Positions 34,092-44,375 of a stretch of DNA of 64,000 nt are shown piece by piece (positions within the stretch are counted from its first letter, which is position 1; every line of letters starts with the position of its first letter). This stretch comes from Yinghuangia soli (GTDB lineage Bacteria; Actinomycetota; Actinomycetes; Streptomycetales; Streptomycetaceae). The position numbers and the translations under genes were made by a program. Below the pieces are notes generated by a model. The model saw only the letters and a program-made list of their open reading frames with translations, searched no databases and was not told the origin of the DNA. The DNA lies in assembly GCF_021502675.1 (NCBI RefSeq), contig NZ_JAKFHA010000002.1, positions 414,199-478,198 of the forward strand. The letters are read 5' to 3'.

Positions 34092-35273
34092 ATGCGTAAG
34101 GTCTGGCTCGCGGGCGGCCTGGTCTCCGCGACGCCGTTCGCCCTGCTCGGCCTGGTCGCGCTGGGCATCGGCGCGCTGTCCGGGTTCCCGTCCGCCCCCG
34201 GAGGCTCCGGCGCGGTCGCACTCGCCCCCGGTGCGGTGCCCGCGGCGTACCAGCCGGCCATCGAGCGCTGGGGCCGGCTGTGCCCGGACATCTCCCCGGC
34301 GCTCCTGGCCGCCCAGCTCTACCAGGAGAGCGGCTTCGACCCGAAGGTGGTCAGCCCCGTCGGAGCCCAGGGCATCGCGCAGTTCATGCCGGGCACCTGG
34401 CCGCAGTGGTCGACGGACGGCGACGGCGACGGCCGCCGCGACCCCTTCGATCCGGACGACGCGATCCCGTCCGCGGCCAAGTACGACTGCGCACTGTCCC
34501 GCTCGATCGCCTCGGTGCCGGGGGACCGCACCAACAACATGCTGGCCGCGTACAACGCGGGCGCGTACCGCGTGATGCAGTACAAGGGCATCCCGCCGTA
34601 CACCGAGACGCGCAACTACGTGAAGAACATCCGCTCCCTGGAGCAGAGTTTCGGTGCGGTGAAGACCGCGCTGCCGCCTTCCGTGCTGGCGGTCGGCGCG
34701 ATCGAGTTCGCACAGTCCAAGCTCGGCACCCCCTATCTGTGGGGCGGCGAGGGCACCGCCGCGCAGGGCGGCCGCTTCGACTGCTCGGGGCTCACCCAGG
34801 CGGCGTACGAGAAGGTCGGCATCAAGCTGCCCCGGGTGGCGAACGACCAATGGAACGCCGGGAGGCATCCGGTGCGGGCCGAACTCCTGCCCGGGGACCT
34901 GGTGTTCTTTGCGAACGACCTGCGCGATCCGCGCAGCATCCACCACGTCGGGATCTACGTCGGCGGGGGCACGATGATCCACGCGCCCTACACGGGCGAG
35001 GTGATCCGCTTCGGCAAGATCGACAAGCCGGACTACATCGGGGCGACGCGCGTGACGCCGGAAGGCGCGGAGGCGCTGCCGGTACGCGGTCCGGGGGCAG
35101 TGCCGCCGGCCGGTGCGGGGGCGCCGCAGACGGTCTTCACCGAGGTGTCCGCGTCGTCCTCGGCGGCGCCCGCCACGCCCGGCGCGCCTTCGGCGGCAGC
35201 GTCGGCGACACCGGCCACCCCCGCGGCCACCCGCCGCCCGCCGCCGCCCCGCGCGGACCGCACACCGCGCTGA
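34092..35273 (+). CDS. Bifunctional SLT lytic transglycosylase/NlpC-P60
   Basis: A 393-aa secreted wall hydrolase. Residues 10-30 are a membrane anchor or signal. An SLT-type lytic transglycosylase domain (about 50-190) carries Glu79 (QESGF), GIAQFMPGTW (94-103) and AAYNAGAYR. An NlpC/P60 endopeptidase domain (about 200-320) has Cys231 in FDCSGL and His285 in HHVGIY. The Pro/Ala-rich tail is wall-spacer-like. It cuts glycan strands and peptide cross-links, a VirB1-like role in opening the wall for a secretion apparatus. It is divergent from the T4SS-like operon. No strong ribosome binding site precedes ATG 34092. Confidence 0.9.
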   Translation: MRKVWLAGGLVSATPFALLGLVALGIGALSGFPSAPGGSGAVALAPGAVPAAYQPAIERWGRLCPDISPALLAAQLYQESGFDPKVVSPVGAQGIAQFMPGTWPQWSTDGDGDGRRDPFDPDDAIPSAAKYDCALSRSIASVPGDRTNNMLAAYNAGAYRVMQYKGIPPYTETRNYVKNIRSLEQSFGAVKTALPPSVLAVGAIEFAQSKLGTPYLWGGEGTAAQGGRFDCSGLTQAAYEKVGIKLPRVANDQWNAGRHPVRAELLPGDLVFFANDLRDPRSIHHVGIYVGGGTMIHAPYTGEVIRFGKIDKPDYIGATRVTPEGAEALPVRGPGAVPPAGAGAPQTVFTEVSASSSAAPATPGAPSAAASATPATPAATRRPPPPRADRTPR

Positions 35274-35306
35274 CCCGCTGCCGCAGCTCCGCACTACGGG
35301 TACGGA

Positions 35307-35350
35307 CATGGGGAAGGCCCCGGACCACAAGGTCCGGGGCCTTCCCCATG
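35307..35350. terminator. 20-bp perfect bidirectional hairpin
   Basis: A 20-bp perfect inverted repeat (35307-35326 and 35331-35350, loop ACAA) lies between the convergent SLT/NlpC gene and the Rpf-LysM-M23 gene, 33 nt and 53 nt from their stop codons. It is a symmetric terminator serving both strands. Confidence 0.9.
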
Positions 35351-35403
35351 CCACCGTTCCGCTCGCCCCGCAGGGCGGCCGGGTCAGCGCGTGATCAGGA
35401 CGA

Positions 35404-36965
<1,562 letters not shown>

Positions 36966-37395
36966 GGCGGCAGAACTAGGCGTTCCGGTGGGAGGGGCCG
37001 GTGTGGGGACCGACGCGGAGCACGTTAGGCAGACGTCTTCCGAGATCACAAGCGACTCATCGGAAGAGCAGGTTTACGACCGTTTGAGGTGGGAAAAGCG
37101 ATGACTCCTTGTCATGCCCGAACAGCCGAAGGTGTCCGAATTCCTACCATCGGTGCTGGATCATTGACCGGTTGTGCACATTCATTGCTCTCTGTGCCGG
37201 TGGAGTCATCGAGCGTCAGGCCGATGTGACCTGGGACACAGTCGCTTGCTCATATCCGTAATGTCCGATGTAAGGCATTGGTTATGGCGTGCGTCACGCC
37301 GGCAGAGCCCGATCCCCGTAAGTCATAGGCGACTTGGTGGGTTTACATACGAATTGCACCCCACTTCAAGCGCGTGCGCCCCCACGACCCGACAC
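36966..37395. promoter_or_regulatory. Upstream region of the Rpf/M23 gene
   Basis: This less GC-rich region (430 bp) carries no supported gene. On the minus strand TTGTGA and CTAACG are 17 nt apart near 37025-37055, a possible promoter for the riboswitch transcript. Inverted arms CTTCCGA (37037-37043) and TCGGAAG (37060-37066) overlap it. The right end is the 3' flank of the PIG-L gene. Confidence 0.45.
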
Positions 37396-39489
37396 CTACT
37401 CCGGGACGCTCCGCATCATGCGCAGCCTGCCGTCCAGCCCGATCGCGGCGGTGACCACCCGGCCGCGCGCGTCGACCGCGATCCCCGGGCCGCGCACCAC
37501 GGGTCCGGGCAGCACGTCCGCCCCGCAGCGCACCGACCCGCGCTCGGTCCGCAGCGCCACCGCAAGCCCGTCCGGCAGCCCGGACCGCCCCGCCCCGGTG
37601 CCCGGCCGGTCCGGCACCGCCGCGACCGGCCCGTACCCCGCCGAGTCCGGCAGCCGGACGGGTGCCGACCAGCCGCCGCCCGGGGCCCGTTCGGCGATCG
37701 CCAGCACGCTCCCGGTGCCGGCCTCGTGGTGCAGGACGGTCAGCCGGCCGTCCGCACCGAGCACCGCGGCCGGCGGACCCACCGGCCGGCCGGCCGGCAG
37801 CGCCGGTCCCGGCCGCACCTGGCCACCCGGCTGCTCGGCCCAGCGCAGCACCGCATCGTGCCCGGTGCCGAAGACCTGGACGCGCCCGCCCGGCCCGGCG
37901 ACCGCGGCGAGCCCCTCGACCACCGGCCCGCCGCCCAGCGCGGTCCACCTGCCCCAACCGCCGCCCGGGCCCTGCCCGTTCGCGGTCCGCACCCGGGTGG
38001 ACACCCCCTTGCCGTGGTCGCGGACGAACACGTGCAGGCGGCCGTCGCCCCCGACCACCGCCGCCGGAGTCCCCAGACCGCGCACCGCATCGCGCCCGGA
38101 CGCCGCCGGGTTGCCCAGCGAAGTCCACGGCCCCAGCGGCCCGCCCGGCCGTTCCTCCGTCGCGGTGACCAGGTCACGCCGCTGCCCCGCGGGCCCCGGA
38201 CCCGGCGAGATGCGCAGCGCGAAGAGATGTCCTCGGCCGTCCGGGGTGCGGACCGCGGCCAATGCTCCGGCCAGCGGCCCGCCGCCCGGCCCGGGGAACA
38301 CCTCGGGGCCGGTCCACATGCCGCTGCCCGGCGCGGTCTCCAGCCAGCGCCCGACGCCCTGGTCGAGCACCGCCCACGCCGCCAGCCGCCCGTCCGGGCC
38401 GCGGGACAGCCACGGGCCGGACGAGTCCGGGTGCCGGTACGTCGTGCTGCGCGGCCACGGCCCGTCCATGCCCCGGTCGCCGACCTTCCGGTCGCCGCAC
38501 CCGGCCCGCTCCCCGCAGAACCGGCCGCGGCCGGGCCCGCCCCAGCCGTACACGTCCAGCGGAGCCCGCTTCGCCGCCAGCGCCTCCGGCCCGAGGTTCG
38601 CCGGCCAGCGCTCGTTGTAGTAGCCGCGGTACGCGGTCACCGTCGCGTGCCGCCCGTCCCCCGGCCCCGGATAGCCGCGCAGCGCCTCCCAGGAGAACAG
38701 CGCCGCGGCCGTGTGGTCCTGGTGGTCGGAGCGGTCGCCGTGGTCGCTGTGCCGCGGGTGGTCCGCGTCGTGCACCTGTTTGTCGGGGTCCGGGTCGAGG
38801 GTGCGCACCGCAGTGGGCCGGAAGGTATGCAGCAGCTCGGTCAGCGAAGCGATCAGCGACGAGCGCGTATAGGTGTAGGGGCCGCCGGCCCGGCTGTCCG
38901 TCGGGACCAGCGTGCCGAGGCGCTCGGTCTTGCCGTCCCACAGCGTGCGCAGCCGCCCCTTGCGGCCCGCGGCCTTCTTCTCCTTGCGGGTGTTCAGGAA
39001 GACGAGCCGCACCCGCGGCACCGCGGCGAGCGAGTCCACCTCGGCGACCGCACCGCCGGGCAGCCGCACGCTCTGCCGGATCCACGGCGATGCCCGGTCG
39101 CCGGTGGCCATATGCGCATAGGCGGCCCGCGCGCCGTTGTTGCGGGCCGCCGTATAGGCGTCGAAGTCCCGGCGCGAGCCCGGCCCGTTGCGGCCGTCGG
39201 CCTCGCCGGCCGCCAGGTAGACCGAGACCGACCCGGCGCCGGCCTCGATGGCCTGGCCGACGTCCGGGTTCATGAAGAAGAGGTCGTCGTCCTGGTGCGC
39301 GACGATCTGCATCACGGTGCCCGCCGCGGGCGCCGGGGCCGCGGCGAGCTCGGACAGCAGGACGACGTTCCGCGGTGCGCGGACCGGGTCCAGGTAAGGC
39401 CCGACCAGCAGCACCACCGAGGCCGCGGCCAGCAGCGCGACGACCAGGGTCGCGGTCAGGAAGCGGCGGGTCCCCGGCGGTGCGTTCAC
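37396..39489 (-). CDS. PIG-L deacetylase with beta-propeller domain
   Basis: A 697-aa protein with an N-terminal membrane helix (about 8-28). A PIG-L/LmbE-type deacetylase domain follows (about 58-330) with the motif AHQDDDLFF replacing the usual AHPDDE; the His and the two catalytic/zinc Asp are kept, the Glu is Asp. The C-terminal ~350 residues form repeated short units (PAAVVGGDGRLHVF, …) resembling a PLL-type beta-propeller lectin. It probably deacetylates a sugar in the cell wall or polymer. GTG 39489 has GAGGGA upstream and lies 19 bp after the polytopic membrane gene. Confidence 0.88.
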   Translation of the reverse strand: MNAPPGTRRFLTATLVVALLAAASVVLLVGPYLDPVRAPRNVVLLSELAAAPAPAAGTVMQIVAHQDDDLFFMNPDVGQAIEAGAGSVSVYLAAGEADGRNGPGSRRDFDAYTAARNNGARAAYAHMATGDRASPWIRQSVRLPGGAVAEVDSLAAVPRVRLVFLNTRKEKKAAGRKGRLRTLWDGKTERLGTLVPTDSRAGGPYTYTRSSLIASLTELLHTFRPTAVRTLDPDPDKQVHDADHPRHSDHGDRSDHQDHTAAALFSWEALRGYPGPGDGRHATVTAYRGYYNERWPANLGPEALAAKRAPLDVYGWGGPGRGRFCGERAGCGDRKVGDRGMDGPWPRSTTYRHPDSSGPWLSRGPDGRLAAWAVLDQGVGRWLETAPGSGMWTGPEVFPGPGGGPLAGALAAVRTPDGRGHLFALRISPGPGPAGQRRDLVTATEERPGGPLGPWTSLGNPAASGRDAVRGLGTPAAVVGGDGRLHVFVRDHGKGVSTRVRTANGQGPGGGWGRWTALGGGPVVEGLAAVAGPGGRVQVFGTGHDAVLRWAEQPGGQVRPGPALPAGRPVGPPAAVLGADGRLTVLHHEAGTGSVLAIAERAPGGGWSAPVRLPDSAGYGPVAAVPDRPGTGAGRSGLPDGLAVALRTERGSVRCGADVLPGPVVRGPGIAVDARGRVVTAAIGLDGRLRMMRSVPE

Positions 39490-39508
39490 GCGGCGGTGCG
39501 GTCCCTCG

Positions 39509-41659
39509 TCACCGGGGCGCGGGGCGCAGCTCGGGCGGGTTGCTGCCGTTCTGGACGTGCCGGCGGGCCGGGATCGACTCTTCGGCGCTGTCCGGGAGGC
39601 CCTTCACGTCCGGCTTGTACACCAGCTGGACCTTGGAGCCGGGGGTGCGCTCCACCGCGGCGGCCAGCTGCCGGTAGATGCTCGGCGAGAAGGTGACGAT
39701 CCGGAACTCTTCCTTGTTCTGCTCGATCAGGTGGACGAGGTTCCCGGTCCAGTCCCAGGTGATCGCATCCATCTCGCCCCAGGTCAGTTCCTTGCCCTCG
39801 AACTTGCCGGGCTGCGACTTCACGATGTCGGAGGCGAGCGTGTAGAGCCAGGCCAGGTCGTGGTTCTGGACCGCGTACTGCATGCTCAGCAGGCCGTTGG
39901 ACCAGCCGGAGCGGGACACCGCGACCAGCGTGCGCTTGCCGTCGTCCATCGTGCCGGTGGCGTAGAGCGGCGGGATCCACTGGGTGATCTTCGTCTGGAA
40001 CTTGCCCCAGGCGTACATGCGCGCCCACGAGGTGTCCGGACCGGGCCGGCCGGACGCGTAGGTCGGGCCGCCCCAGATCATGCCGCCGGCCAGGATGAGC
40101 GCGAGGAACGCGGCCGCGCCGTTCATTGCCACGGTGCGCAGGCGCCCGCGCCAGCTGGACGCGCGCACCTTCGAGGCCGCCCCGGAGAGGTCGCTGCGCA
40201 GGATGAGGCCGATCACGCCGGTCCCCATCAGCACGATGACCACCCAGCCGTGGATGGCCTTCTCGAAGTAGTAGGAGGTGCGGCCGATCGCGTGCCACTG
40301 GTACGCGGCCAGTGCGGCGAGGACCATCGTCGCGGCGCCGAGCTGCCCGGCCATCACGACCATCGAGGTGGCCCGGCGCGTGCAGCGGCGCATCACGTAC
40401 GCGACGGCGATGGCGGCCACGATCCCGATGAGCACGGTCCGCGGGTAGCGGCGGTTGAAGCCGTCGAGGGCGAACTGGCCGCTCTCGGTGAGCGCGCTGT
40501 TGAGCAGGTGCGGCACCACCAGCGGGAACAGCGCCACCGGTGCGCCGAGCACCGCGATCAGCGTGATGCCCTTCCACTTGGGCAGCAGCCGCTTGCGGTA
40601 GATCCACATCGACACGACCGCGCCGGCGCCGAGCATCGGCAGGAACAGCTGGTACGTGAAGGCGACGATGATCAGTGCGGACACCACGGCCAGGGTCTGC
40701 TCGAGCGGCCGGTTCGGGAACCGGGCGAGCACCGCGACGCCGAAGGCGAGGCCGACCAGGCCGAGCACCTCGGAGTCGAAGCCGTCGAACGCCGGGTGCA
40801 TCATCATGCCGGTCGCCAGGTACACGCCGACCGAGGTGAGGACCAGCGTGCGCTTCCAGCCGAAGAGCACCGGGCCGGCGATCCAGCGGGCGCCCCAGAC
40901 CACGAACATCACGAGCAGCGCGTAGCCGAGGAACGTGAGCCACACGTAGCGCTCGTACGCGGCGACACCCCCGCCGCCGTCGGTGTTCGAGCGCATGAAG
41001 ATGTCGAAGAAGCTGTAGAAGAAGCTCGCGCCGTTCGGGTACTGGTCGGCGAAGAACGGGGCCAGCACCTTCTCGGCACCCGACACGTCGAAGTACGTGT
41101 AGCCGCCCACCTGGTGGACCGCGTCGAACATGGAGAAGTGCCGCTGGCGGTCGCCGGTGTGGTTCGTCATGAAGAACTGCAGGCGGCGCGCGGTCGAGGC
41201 GCCCAGCAGCGGGTACGCCAGCATGAACCACGCGAGGATGCCGGAGCCCAGCACCACCAGGTCGCTGCCGATCACCCGGCGGGGCAGCTTCGGGCGGCGG
41301 TTGGCGAGGTAGCCGATCAGGATCAGCACGGTGAACGAGGTGCCCGCCACCGGGACCGGGTGCAGGCCCCACGGCCACACCGAGAAGAGCAGGCCGCCGG
41401 TGAGGATGCCGCCCATCGTGATGCCGAGGGCGACCATCATGCGGTCGAGCAGGGTGCCGCCGACGCGGAGCAGGGACGCGACACCCAGCCATATCAGCGC
41501 CAGCAGCAGGATGTCGGCCTTGACCAGGTGGGTGAGGACCGGAAGTACCCACGCCGCGGCGAGGAGCAGGAGGACGCGTACCGGATGGGGGCGCGCGGCG
41601 ACCGGGGAGCCTTCGGGCCCCGCCGGTACGTCCACCCGGGGGTCAGCAAGCGTCGCCAT
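39509..41659 (-). CDS. Polytopic membrane glycosyltransferase-like protein
   Basis: A 716-aa protein with about 13 membrane helices in the first 550 residues and a ~150-residue C-terminal exported domain. Features include VWPWGLHPV, VGGYTY, TSYYFEKAIHGW and SWARMYAWGK. It resembles GT-C-type arabinofuranosyl/galactan transferases in layout, but the catalytic Asp pair cannot be confirmed. The protein at 51070-53136 is a clear paralogue. ATG 41659 follows GGGAG ten nt upstream. Its PIG-L partner is 19 bp downstream, so the pair is one operon and probably modifies the same polymer. Confidence 0.8.
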   Translation of the reverse strand: MATLADPRVDVPAGPEGSPVAARPHPVRVLLLLAAAWVLPVLTHLVKADILLLALIWLGVASLLRVGGTLLDRMMVALGITMGGILTGGLLFSVWPWGLHPVPVAGTSFTVLILIGYLANRRPKLPRRVIGSDLVVLGSGILAWFMLAYPLLGASTARRLQFFMTNHTGDRQRHFSMFDAVHQVGGYTYFDVSGAEKVLAPFFADQYPNGASFFYSFFDIFMRSNTDGGGGVAAYERYVWLTFLGYALLVMFVVWGARWIAGPVLFGWKRTLVLTSVGVYLATGMMMHPAFDGFDSEVLGLVGLAFGVAVLARFPNRPLEQTLAVVSALIIVAFTYQLFLPMLGAGAVVSMWIYRKRLLPKWKGITLIAVLGAPVALFPLVVPHLLNSALTESGQFALDGFNRRYPRTVLIGIVAAIAVAYVMRRCTRRATSMVVMAGQLGAATMVLAALAAYQWHAIGRTSYYFEKAIHGWVVIVLMGTGVIGLILRSDLSGAASKVRASSWRGRLRTVAMNGAAAFLALILAGGMIWGGPTYASGRPGPDTSWARMYAWGKFQTKITQWIPPLYATGTMDDGKRTLVAVSRSGWSNGLLSMQYAVQNHDLAWLYTLASDIVKSQPGKFEGKELTWGEMDAITWDWTGNLVHLIEQNKEEFRIVTFSPSIYRQLAAAVERTPGSKVQLVYKPDVKGLPDSAEESIPARRHVQNGSNPPELRPAPR

Positions 41660-42333
41660 CCAGCGCAACTCCCTATCAAGGTGCTGTGAGCACATACATC
41701 CGATGTCGCCGTCCGCAGCAGCTTTGCGTTGCCGCTAGGCGGGGTCATGAGTCCTGCCGCCGCCGGCGTAATACCTTCGAGCCCCTCACCCGGCAATCGC
41801 TCGGCCGATAGCCGACTGCGCGCCCAGGAAACCCTAACAGCGTGTCCAATCCTGCCGTCACGACATCACGCTCCCGGTGTGGCTGCGCGACGAGTTGCGG
41901 TGATCGGCCGACTGGCGTCCGGGTGCCGCGGATTCCGAATTCCGCCCGCCGGCTTTGCCCGCGGCGGAGCCGGCGAGGCGCGCGGACTTTGCGTCGGGCA
42001 CCGAATCGCTCCTGGGGAATTGCGGCATTCGCCGGGCGTTTCGCGGACGTTTGGGCCGGATGTGCGCTCGCGGGCACGGAGCGTTCGGATCCGCACCGGC
42101 ATCCTGCGGCCCCGCGGCTGCAGCCGAGCAGGCGGCATGACAACCGAGCGTAACACCCGTAGCAGTCATACGATCATGACGACGTGATCCCGGCCACTCG
42201 ATCATGCGCGGCCGGCGGCCTGCCGGACCTGCCGCGGACGCGCGGGCCGCGGCAGGTCCGCGGGCCGGGCCGGGCGGAGGTGCGGGGGACGGGCGGGCAC
42301 GGACCGTAGGCAGGCGGCCATTAGCATGTTCGA
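41660..42333. other. Divergent intergenic region before galU
   Basis: 674 bp with no supported gene. 41700-42130 is locally less GC-rich and contains only chance ORFs. CGATCATG occurs twice (42171-42178, 42199-42206), 28 bp apart. A long hairpin at 42225-42259 lies in the presumed galU leader. The region presumably holds promoters for the membrane-protein pair and galU. Confidence 0.4.
42225..42259 (+). promoter_or_regulatory. Hairpin in the galU leader
   Basis: A 13-bp perfect inverted repeat (42225-42237 and 42247-42259, 9-nt loop) sits 75 nt before the galU ATG. It could be an attenuator, an mRNA-stability element or the terminator of an unseen upstream transcript. Confidence 0.55.
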
Positions 42334-43254
42334 ATGCATCCGACTCGCTCACGCGCAGGGAAGGCGGTCATACCCGCCGCCGGTCTCGGCACCCGATTCC
42401 TTCCGGCGACCAAGGCAACGCCCAAGGAAATGCTGCCGGTGGTCGACAAGCCCGCGATCCAGTACGTGGTCGAGGAGGCCGTGGCGGCCGGCCTCGACGA
42501 CGTCCTCCTGGTCACCGGACGGAACAAGCGAGCTCTGGAAGACCACTTCGACCGGGCCCACGAACTCGAGTGGATGCTCTCGTCGCGCGGCGACGAGCAG
42601 CGCCTGGCCCGGGTCCGCGAATCCAGCGAGCTGGCCGCGATGCACTACGTGCGCCAGGGCGACCCGCTGGGGCTCGGGCACGCGGTGCTGTGCGCCCGCG
42701 CCCACGTCGGCGACAACCCGTTCGCGGTGCTGCTCGGCGACGACCTCATAGACGAACGCGACCCCCTGCTGCCCCGGATGCTCGACGTCCAGCAGCAGTA
42801 CGGCGGCAGCGTCGTGGCGCTCATGGAGGTCGACCCCGCCCAGATCCGCCAGTACGGCTGCGCCGCGGTGAAGCCGACCGGCGACGACGACCTCGTGGAG
42901 ATCGTCGACCTGGTGGAGAAGCCCGACCCCGAGCAGGCGCCCAGCAACCTGGCGGTCATCGGCCGGTACGTGCTGGCCCCGGAGATCTTCGACGTGCTGG
43001 CCGAGACCGGCGCCGACGGCCGCGGCGAGATCCAGCTCACCGACGCCCTGCGCAAGCTCGCCCTCGATGCCGAAACCCCGGTGCACGGCGTGCTGTTCGA
43101 CGGCCGCCGCTACGACACCGGGGACCGCGGGGACTACCTGCGCGCGGTCGTGCGCCTGGCCTGCGAGCGGGAGGACCTCGGCCCGGAGTTCTCGCAGTGG
43201 CTGCTGGACTACGCGACCCAGGAGCTGGCACCGCGGATGCCCGCGGGCAACTGA
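42334..43254 (+). CDS. galU: UTP-glucose-1-phosphate uridylyltransferase
   Basis: A 306-aa nucleotidyltransferase with the classic GalU motifs: AVIPAAGLGTRFLPATKATPKEMLP (11-35), the sugar-binding VDLVEKP, GRYVL and GEIQLTDAL. It makes UDP-glucose from UTP and glucose-1-phosphate in the cytoplasm, supplying UDP-Glc for GalE and wall polymers. ATG 42334 has no clear Shine-Dalgarno; a long hairpin and direct repeats lie in its leader. It is followed by a poly-G tract and a hairpin, convergent with galE. Confidence 0.95.
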   Translation: MHPTRSRAGKAVIPAAGLGTRFLPATKATPKEMLPVVDKPAIQYVVEEAVAAGLDDVLLVTGRNKRALEDHFDRAHELEWMLSSRGDEQRLARVRESSELAAMHYVRQGDPLGLGHAVLCARAHVGDNPFAVLLGDDLIDERDPLLPRMLDVQQQYGGSVVALMEVDPAQIRQYGCAAVKPTGDDDLVEIVDLVEKPDPEQAPSNLAVIGRYVLAPEIFDVLAETGADGRGEIQLTDALRKLALDAETPVHGVLFDGRRYDTGDRGDYLRAVVRLACEREDLGPEFSQWLLDYATQELAPRMPAGN

Positions 43255-43288
43255 GCCCGGGACAGCGGGATTCGACCAATACGGCGCC

Positions 43289-43349
43289 GGGGGGGGGCGG
43301 GGGGGGGGGCGGGGGGGCCCCGCCCCGGGGGGGGGGGGGGGGGGGGGGG
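43289..43349 (+). repeat. Poly-G tracts after galU
   Basis: Runs of 9, 11, 7 and 23 consecutive G residues (43289-43297, 43299-43309, 43311-43317, 43327-43349), interrupted by C and CCCCGCCCC. They form a potential G-quadruplex and slippage hotspot between convergent genes. Assembly or sequencing error is also possible for the longest run. Confidence 0.9.
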
Positions 43350-43354
43350 CGGGG

Positions 43355-43377
43355 CCGTACGGAGTGACTCCGTACGG
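43355..43377. terminator. Palindromic hairpin between galU and galE
   Basis: CCGTACGGAGT (43355-43365) and ACTCCGTACGG (43367-43377) are perfect 11-bp inverted arms around a single G. It lies between the galU and galE stop codons, so it can serve both directions. Confidence 0.65.
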
Positions 43378-43409
43378 GCCCGGCGCCGTTTCCGCGGTGA
43401 TGGGGGAGG

Positions 43410-44375
43410 TCAGTCGCGCAGCTGCCAGCCCGCCCAGGCGGACTCGATCATGCTCTCGATGCCGTGCCGGGCCTTCCAGTCGAGCTCCGCGGCGATGCGC
43501 TCGGCCCGCGCGACGACCTGGGCGGGGTCGCCGGGGCGGCGGTCCACGACGACCGGCGGCAGGTCGGTGCGTCCGGTGATGCGGCCGATGAGGCCGACCA
43601 CCTCGCGTACCGAAGTGCCTTCGCCGCGGCCGACGTTGAGCGTCAGGGCGGTGTCCGGTGCGGCGGCCAGGCGCTGCGCGGCGGCGACGTGGGCCTCGGC
43701 GATGTCCTCGACGTGGATGAAGTCGCGGATGCAGGTGCCGTCCGGGGTCGGGTAGTCGGCGCCGAAGATCGTCGGCGACCGGTCCGCGGCGAGCTTCTCG
43801 AACACCATCGGGATCAGGTTGAACGCGCCCGCGTCGGCGAGCTCGGGAGCGGCGGCGCCGGCCACGTTGAAGTAGCGCAGCGAGACGTATCCCATGCCGT
43901 GCGCGGCCGCGGTGGCCCGGATGAGCCATTCGCCGGCGAGCTTGCTCTCGCCGTACGGGTTCATCGGCCGGCAGGGGCAGTCCTCGTCGACCAGGTCGAC
44001 GTCGGGCATGCCGTACACGGCGGCGCTGGAGGAGAACACGAAGCGCCGGACGCCGGCCTCGACTGCGGCGGACAGGAGCGTGCGCAGGCCCCCGACGTTC
44101 TCCTCGTAGTAATACAGCGGCCGGGCCACCGATTCGCCGACCTGCTTCTTGCCCGCGACGTGCACGATCCCGTCGATCTCGTGCGCGGCGAACACCTCGG
44201 CCAGCACGGCGCTGTCGAGCACCGAGCCGGCCACGAAGGGCACGTGGTCCGGGACCCGCGAGCGCGCACCGGTGGAGAGGTCGTCCAGTACGACGGCCGA
44301 CTCGCCGGCGGCCAGCATCGCCTGGACAACGTGTGCACCGATGTAACCGGCGCCGCCGGTGACGAGCCACTTCAT
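43410..44375 (-). CDS. galE: UDP-glucose 4-epimerase
   Basis: A 321-aa extended SDR. TGGAGYIG is at 6-13, VHVAGKKQVGES near 71-82, FSSSAAVYG near 114-122 and Tyr141-x3-Lys145. It interconverts UDP-glucose and UDP-galactose with bound NAD. ATG 44375 overlaps the flippase stop by 4 nt, so it ends the minus-strand operon glf, GT2, flippase, galE. UDP-galactose is then substrate for the mutase upstream. The sequence is typical of actinomycete GalE; specificity for UDP-GlcNAc cannot be excluded. Confidence 0.92.
   Translation of the reverse strand: MKWLVTGGAGYIGAHVVQAMLAAGESAVVLDDLSTGARSRVPDHVPFVAGSVLDSAVLAEVFAAHEIDGIVHVAGKKQVGESVARPLYYYEENVGGLRTLLSAAVEAGVRRFVFSSSAAVYGMPDVDLVDEDCPCRPMNPYGESKLAGEWLIRATAAAHGMGYVSLRYFNVAGAAAPELADAGAFNLIPMVFEKLAADRSPTIFGADYPTPDGTCIRDFIHVEDIAEAHVAAAQRLAAAPDTALTLNVGRGEGTSVREVVGLIGRITGRTDLPPVVVDRRPGDPAQVVARAERIAAELDWKARHGIESMIESAWAGWQLRD

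Noticed and set aside
33902-34291. 129-codon antisense ORF over the start of the SLT/NlpC gene
   Set aside because: Mostly antisense to a well-supported coding region and of random composition.
27740-35273. Integrated conjugative plasmid
   Set aside because: No integrase, relaxase, replication or transfer regulator genes and no att repeats in the window.
35307-35350. 20-bp inverted repeat considered as an insertion-element end or att site
   Set aside because: Only one copy, short loop, symmetric between convergent stop codons; fits a terminator.
41729-42187. 152-codon ORF in the galU upstream gap
   Set aside because: No ribosome binding site, composition typical of random GC-rich frames, no motif.
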